In this document: positions 45,778 through 56,365 of the stretch, piece by piece
How positions within the stretch are numbered: the stretch's first letter is position 1
How the letters are laid out: each line of letters starts with the position of its first letter
Source of the DNA: Odontesthes bonariensis
Taxonomy: Eukaryota; Chordata; Actinopteri; Atheriniformes; Atherinopsidae
Length of the DNA stretch: 64,000 nucleotides
Assembly (NCBI RefSeq): GCF_027942865.1
Contig: NC_134526.1
Span: 3,402,470 to 3,466,469 of the forward strand
Reading direction: 5' to 3'
Position numbers and translations under genes: made by a program
Notes under the pieces: generated by a model
The model's input: the letters and a program-made list of their open reading frames with translations, nothing else
Told to the model about the DNA's origin: nothing
Databases searched by the model: none

Positions 45778-46800
45778 TGCCAAAAAGCTACCAACGACTC
45801 TCCACCACCTAATGCGAGGTGGTGTTGGAAAAATAAAAGAAATTCAGCACCCTTCCTTTGTCAAAACAAAAGGGTAGCGTTGGTGGAAAAGCCACCCCGC
45901 TTAGGAGAAACACTGCCTGCTTCTCATTTCACAGACGGATCGCTAAAGCTTTGGTCTTTAATATCAAAACATTAATGAGACGACAGCCTGCCGTTTTCGT
46001 TTACAAACCGATTTTAAGAGTCTGAAGTCGGCGGACAAGCTTGAAATGCGCGAAACAAGAGAACAGCCTCCGGCAAGCTGACGCGAAACGCTAGCTAGCT
46101 AGCTGGCTAACTTCCTTAGCCAGCTAACCCGGGCTGACCGGTTAGCATCGTCCAACACTCTGACTTCACCAAGAAAGAACTCGAGTTCTTTGAATGTTTT
46201 AATTAAACATTAAAAACGACACGCCCTCAGCGGTTTGGATCCAAATACTTCACCAAAATTCACATTACTCTTGCTTAGCGCCTGTTAGCAAGTGGGGTAA
46301 GAGGTAGTGGAAAGCAACCAAACACAACACAGACCATATCCGGTTAGAATTTTCTCAATAAAATTGAATCTAAAGCAAAAATCGATTATCATACATTAAT
46401 GTAGGTTTCTGATGCTAGCACGATGGTCAGAAATGTATATACGCTGGAACACATGTTACAAAAAGCTTATGATTTCTATAAATGTAACGTTTCTCAATAA
46501 TCTGCTTTAACTTTGAAGGCAAAGCCCAACAGACTTCCGCCCTTGTTTGCCCTTGCTTCAGCTACTTGGAAAACGAACGTTGCGGCTTCCACGATGACAC
46601 GTGTTGAAAGATCCCGCCTTCTAACAGCTCTACCCAATCACCGTGCTGCATGGTTAAATCCTGGGTTCTCATTGGTCGCTGTGAGAAGTGGAAGAAGGAG
46701 ACAAGTTTGCCGCCTGCTCCATTACAACCCGGGACGGGTTTCTTTTGATACATCAATTCTTACGAAATACACCAACAAAACCTCAAACCTGACTTCAGAG
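45778..46800 (-). promoter_or_regulatory. suz12: suz12 5' UTR and promoter region
   Basis: This lies immediately upstream of the suz12 ATG and holds more CpG than the surrounding DNA. It includes a palindrome-like GCTAGCTAGCTAGC segment near 46090 and an ATTGGTCG (CCAAT-box type) word near 46672. No TATA box at a convincing spacing is seen. The transcription start is not determined. Confidence 0.4.
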
Positions 46801-49800
46801 AATTAAAAAGGAAAATTATTTAAATCAAATAATAATCACAACACAAATGATTGTGAATCATTAGCACAACAGGACCAGACATCCACAAATAAACAATTAA
46901 ATATACAGCTATTGATTTATACAATTTATACCTTGTGTATTGAGTATTTATCATACATTTTATACAGTTTAAAATCTGAAAACCATGGCTGTATTGGATA
47001 ACTTTATTTTCTAATCATCTTATGTTGAACAGACACATTTAAATAAATGAAGCAGTGACTACTAATGTACGGTAGCCTTGAGGTGCAGAACACATCAATT
47101 AAAAGCAAAAAATACACAATTTCCTTAATTATTTGGACACTAAACAAATCACTAAAGGGTTTTTTTCTGCTATTCTTCTTCTATGTATTATACTTTGTTT
47201 CGTTGTGTGTTGTTAAATGTTGCTTTCTGTTCACAAACTTGAGTTGCAGTTGATCAGATTTAGAGGGAATCGCTTCCTCGGATGCAGTTGGAAATGAGAG
47301 CTTATCTAAGCCTGTGAAGGCTAAACCACTGACCCAAAAACTAAGACTAAAATAGCTCATGAACACACACTCGATGAACTTACACCCTGGGGATGCTTTT
47401 CTCCGTACAAGTAAATTCAAGTGTCCGAATAAAGATCTGACTTCTACAAGCTGACCCTCGTATCTTTATATTGATTAACCTTCTTATAAGTTGTGTTGTA
47501 TCCAAATATTTGTTTCTTACTTCTTTCTATTTGTATAACTTTGACAATTCTAGTATTTTACAGTCAGGTTTCCTGTTTTATGAAGCAGCTCTACGAGGCC
47601 TCTGACAGATTTGTTTTATTCATTTCGTCTCCATAGCAACCACTCTGGTTTAACCCGATGTTTACATCCATTAAATGCTTCCTCTTAGAGGAAAGTTTAT
47701 CCATGTTTGTTAGCTTTTATTAGTTTATCTACTCAAATGATCTCATTAACGCTTCACTAAGAGGAAAACTTAGTTATATTCAAATGGTTTATTAAGACCT
47801 ATTATCACTGTATAAACCTTAATATTTCCTCTCAGATGAAAGTTTTTTTACCCAAGTCTCCTTTAATTTATGGATCATTGAACGGCTTCTAAATGCTCCC
47901 TCTTAGAGGAAAGCTTATCCATGTTTCTGATCTTATTAATGCTTCACTAGGAGGCAAACTTAGTCATATTCATATATTGAAGATTTGTTATCATTCATTA
48001 TATCAACCTTTCTGTTATTAGCTATATTTTGACATGCCTCCTCTTAGAGGAAGGTTTATCCATGTTTGTTAGTTTACTCAAATTACTTGTTATAGTTATA
48101 CTAATCTTACTGTTAGCTAAAATTAATGTTTTTATTTACCTGTATTTCTGTGTTATATTTTTTTCTGTATGTCTTTATGTAAAGCACATTGAGTTGCCTG
48201 TGGTATGAAATGCGCTATATAAATAAAGATTGATTGATTGATTAAATGCAGAAGCAAAGAAGATTCAAAATAGGCAGAACTTCTTTCCTAATTACTCTTT
48301 AATCATGTCAGCAAATAGACAAGTCAAACACATTCCCTTTAAAAGCAGCTGTGGTAGTAAAATGGAGTAAAATACAGTCGTACAGAACACTGACAATTAA
48401 CTCCAGAGAGTCAGCAGGTCCACTGATGAAATTGAGAAATATTTGATTAAATAAAACCTAAATCTAACACATGGCACAAACAGGGAACAATTATCTCATT
48501 ATCTGCCTTTCCAGAACACATTAGAAAACACTAAATTAATATATTAAGCTCCAATTCTGCTCAGCATAAAAACAAACACACAGTGGATGACCTCAATTCT
48601 CAGTCTGCATGCCACCCGACACCTGGATGATTAAAAGCCAACGACACCAAAGCATGTTTTTCTTTTCCAGTCTCCGCTTTGATCATAATCTTTATAATAA
48701 GAGTAGCAAAGCAGATCACTCCCAGCCTTTGAGCCGACTCTGCTACGTGGAATTTGATGTTTCAGATGGGACGATTGATGAGATAAATCACAAAAAAAAA
48801 CATGATGTTATCTCAAAATTCCTAGTATTTTCACAGAGGGTGCTGCAGTTTACAGAAACGCATATTAAACCTTCGCAAATCTCACATGGAGACTTAAATC
48901 TGTAACGAAAAAGGACGAGAACTCACCCGTCAACTCAAAAACAAACCAATTATCTCAGTAGTATTTATCGGAAAGTGTTAAAACAGCCTGTAGGATACAG
49001 AGAAACGTTAGACCTTAATGTTATATTTACAGGGTTGTACCCTGGCAGGTCGCAGTGAGCTGGACCAGTCCTGAATAATTAGTATTCCTCAGAGTACCGG
49101 AGGTAAACACACTGCAACCTGCAATGGAACATAATTTAAATCACCCTGTTTTAACCACGTTAAAAAATAGATCTAAATACTCTAATTTTTGTTGTAAACG
49201 GAGCATAAATCAGTGTGAAAATGGGCTTCCAGACAAATCTGTCAACACAGATTGCACTGTGATTTTTATCGTGACCACAACTGCTTGTTTTGTTTTGCTT
49301 TCGTTGCCTCAGAGAAATGAATGAGCTCCACAAGAAGAGCATAAAACCATGATTTAAGTTGTGATAATTATGTGGTGAACTCCTAAAAACTCGGCACACA
49401 GTTTCACCAGTAAAACAGCCATGTGCCTTTAATCAACAGTAAATAGTGACGTCTATCAAGCTGGGCAAAAAGCAGTTAAAGTGCATGGTTGTTTTGACAA
49501 TCTGTTCTGATTTAGTATTTATGAGGCCTGTGGAGGGTTTGAGGCTTGGTTTGACATTTTAAAACACAGCAACAGACAAAGTGCTCACTACCCAAAGACA
49601 TGTTTTAATTGGACTGCTTTCCTCATGTAAAGGATGACCATCAGTGCTCCTGACCTCATCTGGCACATCCATATTTATGCTGTTCTTCAAACGTGCGCAG
49701 GTCCTTGAGCCGTAATGTCCCTCATGGCCAACATCGGGAAGCTTCCCTGGGTGACAACAGACATCCTCCAGATGAAACGGCACCCAGTGGATGTTTGGCG

Positions 49801-49833
49801 TTGCCTGGAGAAACCCAGGTCAGTCAGTGAGTA
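46801..49833. other. Intergenic DNA with diverged local repeats
   Basis: No gene recognised. Around 47670-48070 a block containing CCTCTTAGAGGAAAGTTTAT and CCATGTTT recurs three times (about 47685, 47908 and 48041). 48180-48245 is a LINE/SINE 3' tail (AAAGCACATTGAGTTGCC, then GATTGATTGATT). The rest shows nothing I can name, though the 3' UTR of the small membrane-protein gene should end here. Confidence 0.5.
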
Positions 49834-50028
49834 TCAGTGTTTTCTCCACAGTATGTAGGTCATGAGCAGGATGAGGCCTGCCGACAGGCCGGCGATCACA
49901 AACTGGTGGATGGAGAGGACGTTCTCCAGAGTGTGGATCCTCTCCTCCATGGCACTGGTGTGGAAGTAGTCATAGACGCCAGCCCCTATGCTCCACAACG
50001 CCCACACAGCATCCACCACCAGCGGCAT
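49834..50028 (-). CDS. Small single-pass membrane protein, 64 residues, unrecognised
   Basis: The frame starts MPLVVDAVWALWSIGAGVYD at 50028 in a strong Kozak context (CACCATGC) and ends at TGA (49836-49834). A first hydrophobic stretch (about 3-18) is followed by an amphipathic charged segment with AMEERIHTLENVL. A clear transmembrane helix FVIAGLSAGLILLMTYILW (about 43-61) is capped by a basic RKH tail. An acceptor (TTTGTTTCAG) precedes the exon at 50081, so the exon is about 49834-50080 with 51 nt of 5' UTR. I do not recognise the family. The codon use and topology look real, but no paralogue is at hand. Confidence 0.65.
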   Translation of the reverse strand: MPLVVDAVWALWSIGAGVYDYFHTSAMEERIHTLENVLSIHQFVIAGLSAGLILLMTYILWRKH

Positions 50029-50259
50029 GGTGAGGCAGAGAGGTGGGCTCAGCTGAAGGTGGCACGAGCTCCGTCAGATACTGAAACAAAGGCACGAGAT
50101 TTCAGATGAGACTTTAGTTTGTTTTTAAGTGTGTTTTAAAGTTGGTCAGCTCTCTGACTTCTGTCTTGAAAGGAAACATTGTTACCAATATTATGTATTT
50201 GTACCAATAAATTACCCTAAACACTACCCACTGAAACTTTAAACAAGAAGCATTTTTAT

Positions 50260-50980
50260 TAGGGCTGGGCGAGTTAACTTGCTAATTACTTAACGCAGAT
50301 AAATTTTTTAATCGCGCATTAACGCAGGTTTTATTATCTATTTTATTATTGTAAAAGTCTGCTGCTCACAGGCTTTTATTTTGTAAAAGTCTGTTGCTCA
50401 CAGGCTTTTATTCTGTAAAAGTCTGTTGCTCTCAGGCTTTTATTTTGTAAAAGTCTGCTGCTCACAGGCTTTTATTCTGTAAAAGTCTGCTGCTGTCTGC
50501 TGTGGAACAGGAAAAGAAAGTAATCGGCGGATCCACCAAACATGGAGAAGGGTACGGAACTTTTACTCGGCCATTTTCATGTTAAAGTTCTTCCAGACAG
50601 CGGAGTCGACAGAACCAAAGTCATCTGTAAACTCTGCCAAGTTGAATTGTCTTCTCAGCGTAGTAGTTCCAGTCTAAAATATCACTTAAAGGCAAAACAC
50701 ACAACTGATAGCAGCAAGTCATTCAAGGAAACAGACAGTGGAGCGAGGCTTCTACATAAAAACTACAGAAAGATGCTGATGTTAAAAGTGTGTTTGCACA
50801 ACAAATGTTATGGCACTTTCATTCATATGGCAGCACACTTAAAATGAAGCTAAATGCTAAAAGCTATACACTACTTTTGGATTCATTTTTGGATTCTGCG
50901 TACAAATGTGATTAATCGTGATTAATCAGGGAAATCATGTGATTAATTAGATTAAACATTTTAATCTTTGCCCAGCCATA
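50260..50980. mobile_element. hAT-type MITE with BED zinc-finger frame (family D copy 2)
   Basis: 721 bp, with ends TAGGGCTGGGC and GCCCAGCCATA. Flanks ATTTTTAT and CTTTTTAT match at seven of eight positions. It contains the same 32 bp tandem repeat and the same 101-codon frame as 14647-15352. It lies between the coding exon and presumed first exon of the small membrane-protein gene. Confidence 0.88.
50542..50847 (+). pseudogene. BED zinc-finger fragment, second copy
   Basis: 101 codons, differing from 14924-15229 at three residues (Phe to Val, Gly to Ser, Ala to Glu), one silent site and the stop codon (TGA instead of TAA). The Cys-x2-Cys and His-x4-His ligands are kept. It is antisense to the small membrane-protein gene. 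Confidence 0.75.
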
Positions 50981-51715
50981 CTTTTTATATATGTTCACAA
51001 AATGAAGACTATGTCATAATGAAGTAACATAGCTTGAATGTAACAGGCTGCACAATAAATAAATAAAAACTTAATTATAAAAAAAAGAAGACATTTCAAG
51101 CAATGATGACGATTGTAGACACGTTCAACTCTCTGTCCTCAAGTTACCTACTTTAAAGGGTCTAAAATCAGGAAAAGACTATTCCTCTGCAACACGGTAC
51201 TTTTAGGTCCAGCTTTTTGTTGTTTCAGTGCTGAGAGTCCTTTAAAACCAGCCTATTTTCTCATTTAATTGAGTGCAATAAATGTTTTTATTGTAATATT
51301 TGAGGTTATTTTTTTGTAACACTTGTTGTAGGATATAAGTAGACTTGATTTACTTCTGGTATAACGTGTGTATATAGTTCAAACTATATGTGTTGCATTT
51401 AAAACTCAGAGGTTCATACTGGCAGTGACAGCTGTCTGCATCTGGTCTGCGTCCAGATTTATGCGTAACACCCCGACTTAATTGATTCACGTTAGCCACA
51501 TGCTAACGGGCGTAACCCGGCTCAATATACCTTATTAAAAAGGACTAAAACAAGCATTTGCCAACGCACAAACATCACAATACGAATGCACATGATAAAT
51601 ACTACACGTTCACACATAAAGTTAACATTAACGTCGCCTTTAACGTCTTGGACACAGGCTGAAACTGTCGCGTCTCCTAAGCTAGCTTTGATTTTCACGA
51701 AACGTCATAACTTAC

Positions 51716-51860
51716 AGCAAGAAATACTCATTAAATTGACAAGGATCCCTCCACCATCCCAAGAATGTGCACTTCACTATCTCATCTTCAAGTAACATCC
51801 AAAGCTTTTATGTTTTTGGGAAAGGTTGAAATCCAATCTGCTGTGAACCATCTACTTCCG
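51716..51860 (-). other. Probable noncoding first exon of the small membrane-protein gene
   Basis: On the minus strand a donor GTAAGT starts at 51715 and the exon would end TATTTCTTGCT. Upstream lies a CCGGAAGT word, so transcription probably starts near 51850. The short ATG frames inside are not conserved-looking. The pairing with the acceptor at 50081 is inferred. Confidence 0.45.
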
Positions 51861-51890
51861 GGTGTGTTCTACTTCCAGATCTCCCCCTTA
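51840..51890 (-). promoter_or_regulatory. ETS-type motifs (CCGGAAGT, GGAAGT)
   Basis: Minus strand reads CTGGAAGTAGAACACACCCG then GAAGTAG, giving two GGAAGT ETS/GABP-type sites about 16 bp apart. This is common in TATA-less promoters of housekeeping genes. Confidence 0.45.
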
Positions 51891-52282
51891 TGTATAGAAA
51901 CAGAGTAATTACTTTATTTTTTAGATTGTTCCAGATCCTGTACATTAAATATGACCAACTGCATTTCATATTTAGTAGTGACATCTGAGGAGAAATTAAG
52001 CTGCTTTGTTAAAAAATGATATTTTAATGGTCTTATAGCCAAACATTCCCCAGAACATGCACGGTTGCTACGCAGATAAAATACACACGGAAACGTCTTC
52101 GAAAACATGTCAAATGATTTGACATTGATGTAGTGGATTTAATGTCAGCGCCAGTTTAATGATTTGTTAATGCTTTAACCTGCGTGTAAGTCGTAATTTG
52201 CCCCAGTACTGCTGACAAAGTGACATATTTTCAATTAAATTCCGTGTATAAGTTGATGTGTGATGACCTCCCTTTCTTATCA

Positions 52283-52354
52283 GGCGCGGTGGCCAAGTGG
52301 TAAGGCGTCGGTCTCGTAAACCGAAGATCGCGGGTTCGAACCCCGTCCGTGCCT
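52283..52354 (+). tRNA. tRNA-Thr (anticodon CGT)
   Basis: A full cloverleaf is visible. The acceptor stem GGCGCGG pairs with CCGTGCC (one G-T pair), the A box is TGGCCAAGTGG, the anticodon loop CTCGTAA gives CGT, and the B box is GGTTCGAACCC. No intron is present. The sequence is at or near identity with vertebrate tRNA-Thr-CGT. A T run (TTTTT) about 20 bp downstream can serve as the Pol III stop. Confidence 0.96.
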
Positions 52355-53345
52355 TTCACCTTGGGAACCACATGTTTTTGGCAAGTGTACGCCACTTCTT
52401 GGTTCTTTTAGAGCAGAACTTTAATGTTGTTTTATACGTTACTTTAGATCAAGATGAACTGGACAGGCACAGATTTATGCTTATGAGTCAACAAGAGGGA
52501 GCCTAAATGTACTGTATTCATATTAAGCATATCTGTTTGACTCGGAAATACTCTAGCATCACAAATCATTTACAAAATTAGTCAGTTTAAACAAATTCTT
52601 TGAAAGCAGAAAGTATAAATCCGCACTTTACTTTGAAAAAATCAAACCGTATTACACATTTCCTGTTAAAATAGATAGAAGTTATTCTCCCTGTTTGCCG
52701 TTCCTGCTTGACTTTTGTAAATGTTTTTCCTTTGGCTCTCAGAGATATTAAGTCAGCAGATACTATTTTGTCTTTAGTATGCAACAAAAAGTTAATTCCA
52801 TTCAAAAAGTGTGTTATTGCGAGTGAAATACTTTTTTTTTATCACAAGTAGGAGGGATTAAGATAGTAAAGGAATTAAGGATGCACAAATATGGACATTT
52901 TTTCCTAAATGTTGGGGTAAACAGACATCAATACAACACCAGAAAGATCTAACAGCGTACACTGAGAGGAGTTTAATGGTCTCCTTTTCACCTAAATTCA
53001 GTTGCCAAGTTTGTTGTTTTTGAATATTGCACTTAAAGGTTATCAACCTACACCATGAACCTTGGTTTGAACAATGAATAGAGTAGAATAGAAAAATACT
53101 TTATTTATCCCCCAATGGTGGAACCAGGTTAACATCAGGCTTCTTCTCTGCACAGTAAAGTCTGTGAAGGGAACTTTGTATCGTAGTGCTTGACAAAGGT
53201 TTCCCACAGTAATCCCTTGTCCATGTGCTTCTGTTGATGAATGACGGTTCTTGTTACTAGCACTAACTTGTCCCATCGCATCTTTTTTTGTTATATATTG
53301 CAAGACTGAAATGCAAAACTGGATCAATATAAACTAATTAAATGA
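52355..53345. other. Intergenic, LINE tail at 53085-53115
   Basis: No gene is seen. 53075-53120 contains AATAGAGTAGAATAGAAAAA and TACTTTATTTATCCC, the reversed 3' tail of a fish LINE. Beyond that, AT-rich single-copy-looking sequence. Confidence 0.5.
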
Positions 53346-54372
53346 AGCTTACAATTCAATTCAATTCAAAAATACTTTATTTATCCCAGAGGGAAATTAA
53401 ATGTTGATGTAGCTCAATTAAATCAAGGAGTTATTATAGATGCTGATGGCTGTGGGCAGGAAAGATTTCCTGTAGCGGTCCGTTTTGCATCCAAACTGAA
53501 GAAGCCTTTGACTGAAGAGACTCTGTTTTCCGATAACAGTCTCATGGAGAGGATGTTCAGGGTTGTCCATAATTCTCTTGATTTTATGCAAAATCCTTCT
53601 TTGCATTATTGTCTCCAGAGGTTCCACAGCCGTCCCCAGAACAGAACCAGCCTTCCTTATCAGGTTGTTGAGTCTTTTTAGGTCCCTGGTTCTGATGCTG
53701 CTGCCCCAACAGATGACGCAAGAGGAAATGACGCTCTCAACAACAGACTTGTAGAAGATCTGCAACATCTTGTTGCAAACCTTGAAGGACCTTAGCTTCC
53801 TCAAGAAGTACAGTCTGCTCTGTCCTTTCTTGTAGATGGCTTCACTGTTGTGTCTCCAGTCCAGTCTGTTGTCCACATGAACACCAAGGTATTTATATTC
53901 CTCAACCACCTCCACTTCTTCTCCCATGATGGAAACAGGGTTTGATCTGACCCTGTTTCTCCTGAAATCTACAATCATCTCCTTTGTTTTGTTAACATTC
54001 AAGATGAGATGATTGTTCCCACACCATGCCACAAAGCGGTCCACCAGCTCTCTGTACTCAGCTTCTTGTCCATCTCTGATACACCCGACAACTGCAGAGT
54101 CATCTGAATATTTCTGTATTCTCAATTCACAATTCTTCAGTCTGACAAACTGTGGTCTGTTTGTCAGGTAGTCATTAATCCAGGTGATTGTTGAGGCCTC
54201 CACCTGAGTCTTCTGGAGTTTAAGACGAAGCAGATCAGGCTGGATTGTGTTAAATGCACTGGAGAAATCAAAGAACATGATCCTCACAGTGCTGCCTGAT
54301 TTGTCCAGATGACAGTGGGTTTGTTGAAGCAGGTGTATGATTACATTACGAGACCAAACATGAAATACTGGG
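53346..54372 (-). pseudogene. LINE (L2/CR1-like) reverse transcriptase, internal deletion
   Basis: A long minus frame encodes MFFDFSSAFNTIQPDLL, WINDYLTNRPQFVRL, then QKYSDDSAVVGCIRDGQ, HLILNVNKTKEMIVDFRR, VEEYKYLGVHVDNRLDW and the C-terminal LFSQRLLQFGCKTDRYRKSF. The catalytic box is YSDD. The segment PQGxVLSPLLF that should stand between 'FVRLKNC' and 'QKYSDD' is missing, so roughly 30 codons were deleted in frame. The 3' end (53346-53400) has the AATTCAATTCAATTC tail. An element with a mostly open frame, but not functional. Confidence 0.92.
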
Positions 54373-54666
54373 TTCATACAGTTTGAAAGTAAATAAAAGT
54401 AAAAAGTAAAAGTAATAATCTCTGCATTTAGTTCCTTTTTCTTCTTTTTTGCCTTTTCCATACCGCCCCAGCTTCTTCTGATCTCATATCTGTAAGAGAA
54501 AAGGTTGGGAAAGTAGATGCATACATGTCAGAACAGTTCAAATTCATCAGCTTTGCTCAAATACACCAACAATCTCTTAATCATTACAAAATAGGACTTT
54601 AAGTTAATCATAGTGCTAATTATATTGTCACTATGGTTGAAATGAATAAATAAATTACAGTAATAA

Positions 54667-54708
54667 TAAATATATATATATATATCTATCTATCTATCTG
54701 TCTATCTA

Positions 54709-54766
<58 letters not shown>
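54667..54766. repeat. TATC / TA microsatellite
   Basis: TA units, then (TATC)n with one TGTC, then a run of more than 30 TA dinucleotides. Confidence 0.97.
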
Positions 54767-54770
<4 letters not shown>

Positions 54771-54839
54771 TATAAATGTACAAAGAAACGTATAGAAACA
54801 TCATGCATATAAATTGCATCACTGTAGAGAAAACATTAT

Positions 54840-55720
54840 TTAAAGGGGAACTGCGGTATTTTCAACATTAAGCCCCTTTTCTGAGTCGTCTGCAATGTTT
54901 TAGAACCCGCCTCACCGCTTTTTTGATGTTTACTGCTGTCTCCGGTATTTGCCTAATTTTGATTCTTCTCAACCTGCTTCAGAACGGCTAGTCATGTGCA
55001 TGTCTTAAAAGGTCCGTAAAAGCACAATGAACGTCCTTTTTCAAAACCATCAACTCACCGGAGTGGTTACTGGTGTGCACTGGTAATCCATATCAAATTT
55101 CGGCTACGGCTACACGAAAACGAAACGAGGTTTTTTTTGAAAACGGGTACGAAAATTCTTGCGACCACACGGCAACGCGCTGCTGTAAAGACTCGGGTCC
55201 AGACGAAAACGGATGAAAACGATGAAACGATGCAGTACACACGCCACTGTGTCACGCCGCGCTGTGAGACAATAGAGAAGTGTTAAAATTGGCTCACAGC
55301 GTCAACGTTTGACTGACGCAAAAACGTTTTCGCTGTAACAATGGAAACGAAACGAGGCCGTTTTCAAACTTTCCCACTCTGGAACCCGTTCTCAAAAACT
55401 ATCGTTTTGGGGTAGTGGGAACGCCGGCTCCGTGTGGCCGCGACAGCGAAACAATTAGAAAAAGTATCGTTTACAGTGAAAAACGTTTTCGTGTAGCCGC
55501 AGCCTTCGTGGCGAAAAGTTGCTTCTGTCGTGTTTTATTTGACATTTTGTACTGGATGTTCGTTGATATTACTCCGCCACCGCTAAGAAAATAGTGCGAG
55601 CATGAACTATTTTCAATTTTTTCTAAATTTTTATTTGTACATTTGTTAATTGTGATATCTGTTACAGTCCAACATGTCGTCTCACAGCTCGTGATGTTTA
55701 AAGGGATAGTTCGCCTCTTT
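54840..55720. repeat. Possible piggyBac-type ends around other repeats
   Basis: TTAA followed by AGGGGAACTGCGG occurs at 54840, and TTTAAAGGGATAGTTCGCC at 55698. Both look like TTAA-flanked MITE ends of common fish families, but they do not match each other, so they are probably parts of different elements. Confidence 0.35.
55102..55504. mobile_element. MITE with TIR GGCTACGGCTACACGAAAAC
   Basis: 403 bp. The left end GGCTACGGCTACACGAAAAC and the inverted right end GGCTGCGGCTACACGAAAAC differ at one base. The interior repeats GAAAACG/CGTTTTC words many times. No target duplication is convincing. Confidence 0.8.
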
Positions 55721-55919
55721 TGCGCCCTTATGTGTTCAATCAGTGTTTCACAGTGTTGAACTTTTTCAATTTAAGCATCAGCTGATGGTGTTTTAATACA
55801 GCTTGATCTTTTGTTTTTGGTCCCTTTGATGAAATAATTTGACTGTTAGAGACTTCATTACTGAGTTTTAAATGTTCTGTTTGGAACCACCTTTATGTGT
55901 GTATAACAAACAACAACAA

Positions 55920-56045
55920 CCTACAGCCACATAGCTTAGCTTAATTTAGCATAGAATACTTTAGCGTCGTTTAGCCTAGCTTACTTTAGCTTAGCTTCGT
56001 TTAGCCTAGCTTACTTTAGCTTAGCGTAGCTTAGCTTAGCTTGGT
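55920..56045. repeat. TTTAGCTTAGC short tandem repeat
   Basis: Irregular copies of TTAGCTTAGC/TTAGCCTAGCTTAC over about 125 bp. Confidence 0.85.
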
Positions 56046-56185
56046 ATAAGGATATAAGGAAGAAGCTGCTGTTTTTCACATATTTTCATGTTTTAATTAA
56101 CAGTAGTACAGAAAATATACCATGTTCATCAGAGTTTCAGTCATTTTTTTTCTGTCTCAGTCTTTAATAGTTCTGTCAGAGATGT

Positions 56186-56365
56186 CAATTCAAATCAAAT
56201 TTATTTTTATAGCACATTTCATGTACAAACAATTCAAAATGCTTTACATAAAATAAAAGCATTGCAGCAGAGAGTGTAAAAAGCATTAAAAATACATAAA
56301 TGAATATAAAGAGAAACAAATAAAATCAATTAAAATGAATTTAAAAACAAGCAACAGTCTAGATG
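56186..56365 (-). repeat. LINE 3' tail, reverse orientation
   Basis: TCAAATCAAATTTATTTTTA and AGCACATTTCATGTACAAAC then AAAGCATTGCAGCAG: the reverse complement of the tails at 29594-29940 and 31670-31895. Confidence 0.8.

Noticed and set aside
53418-54461. A 347-codon minus frame that could be read as a gene
   Set aside because: It carries ordered non-LTR reverse-transcriptase motifs and a LINE 3' tail, and lacks the PQG segment. It is a transposon remnant.
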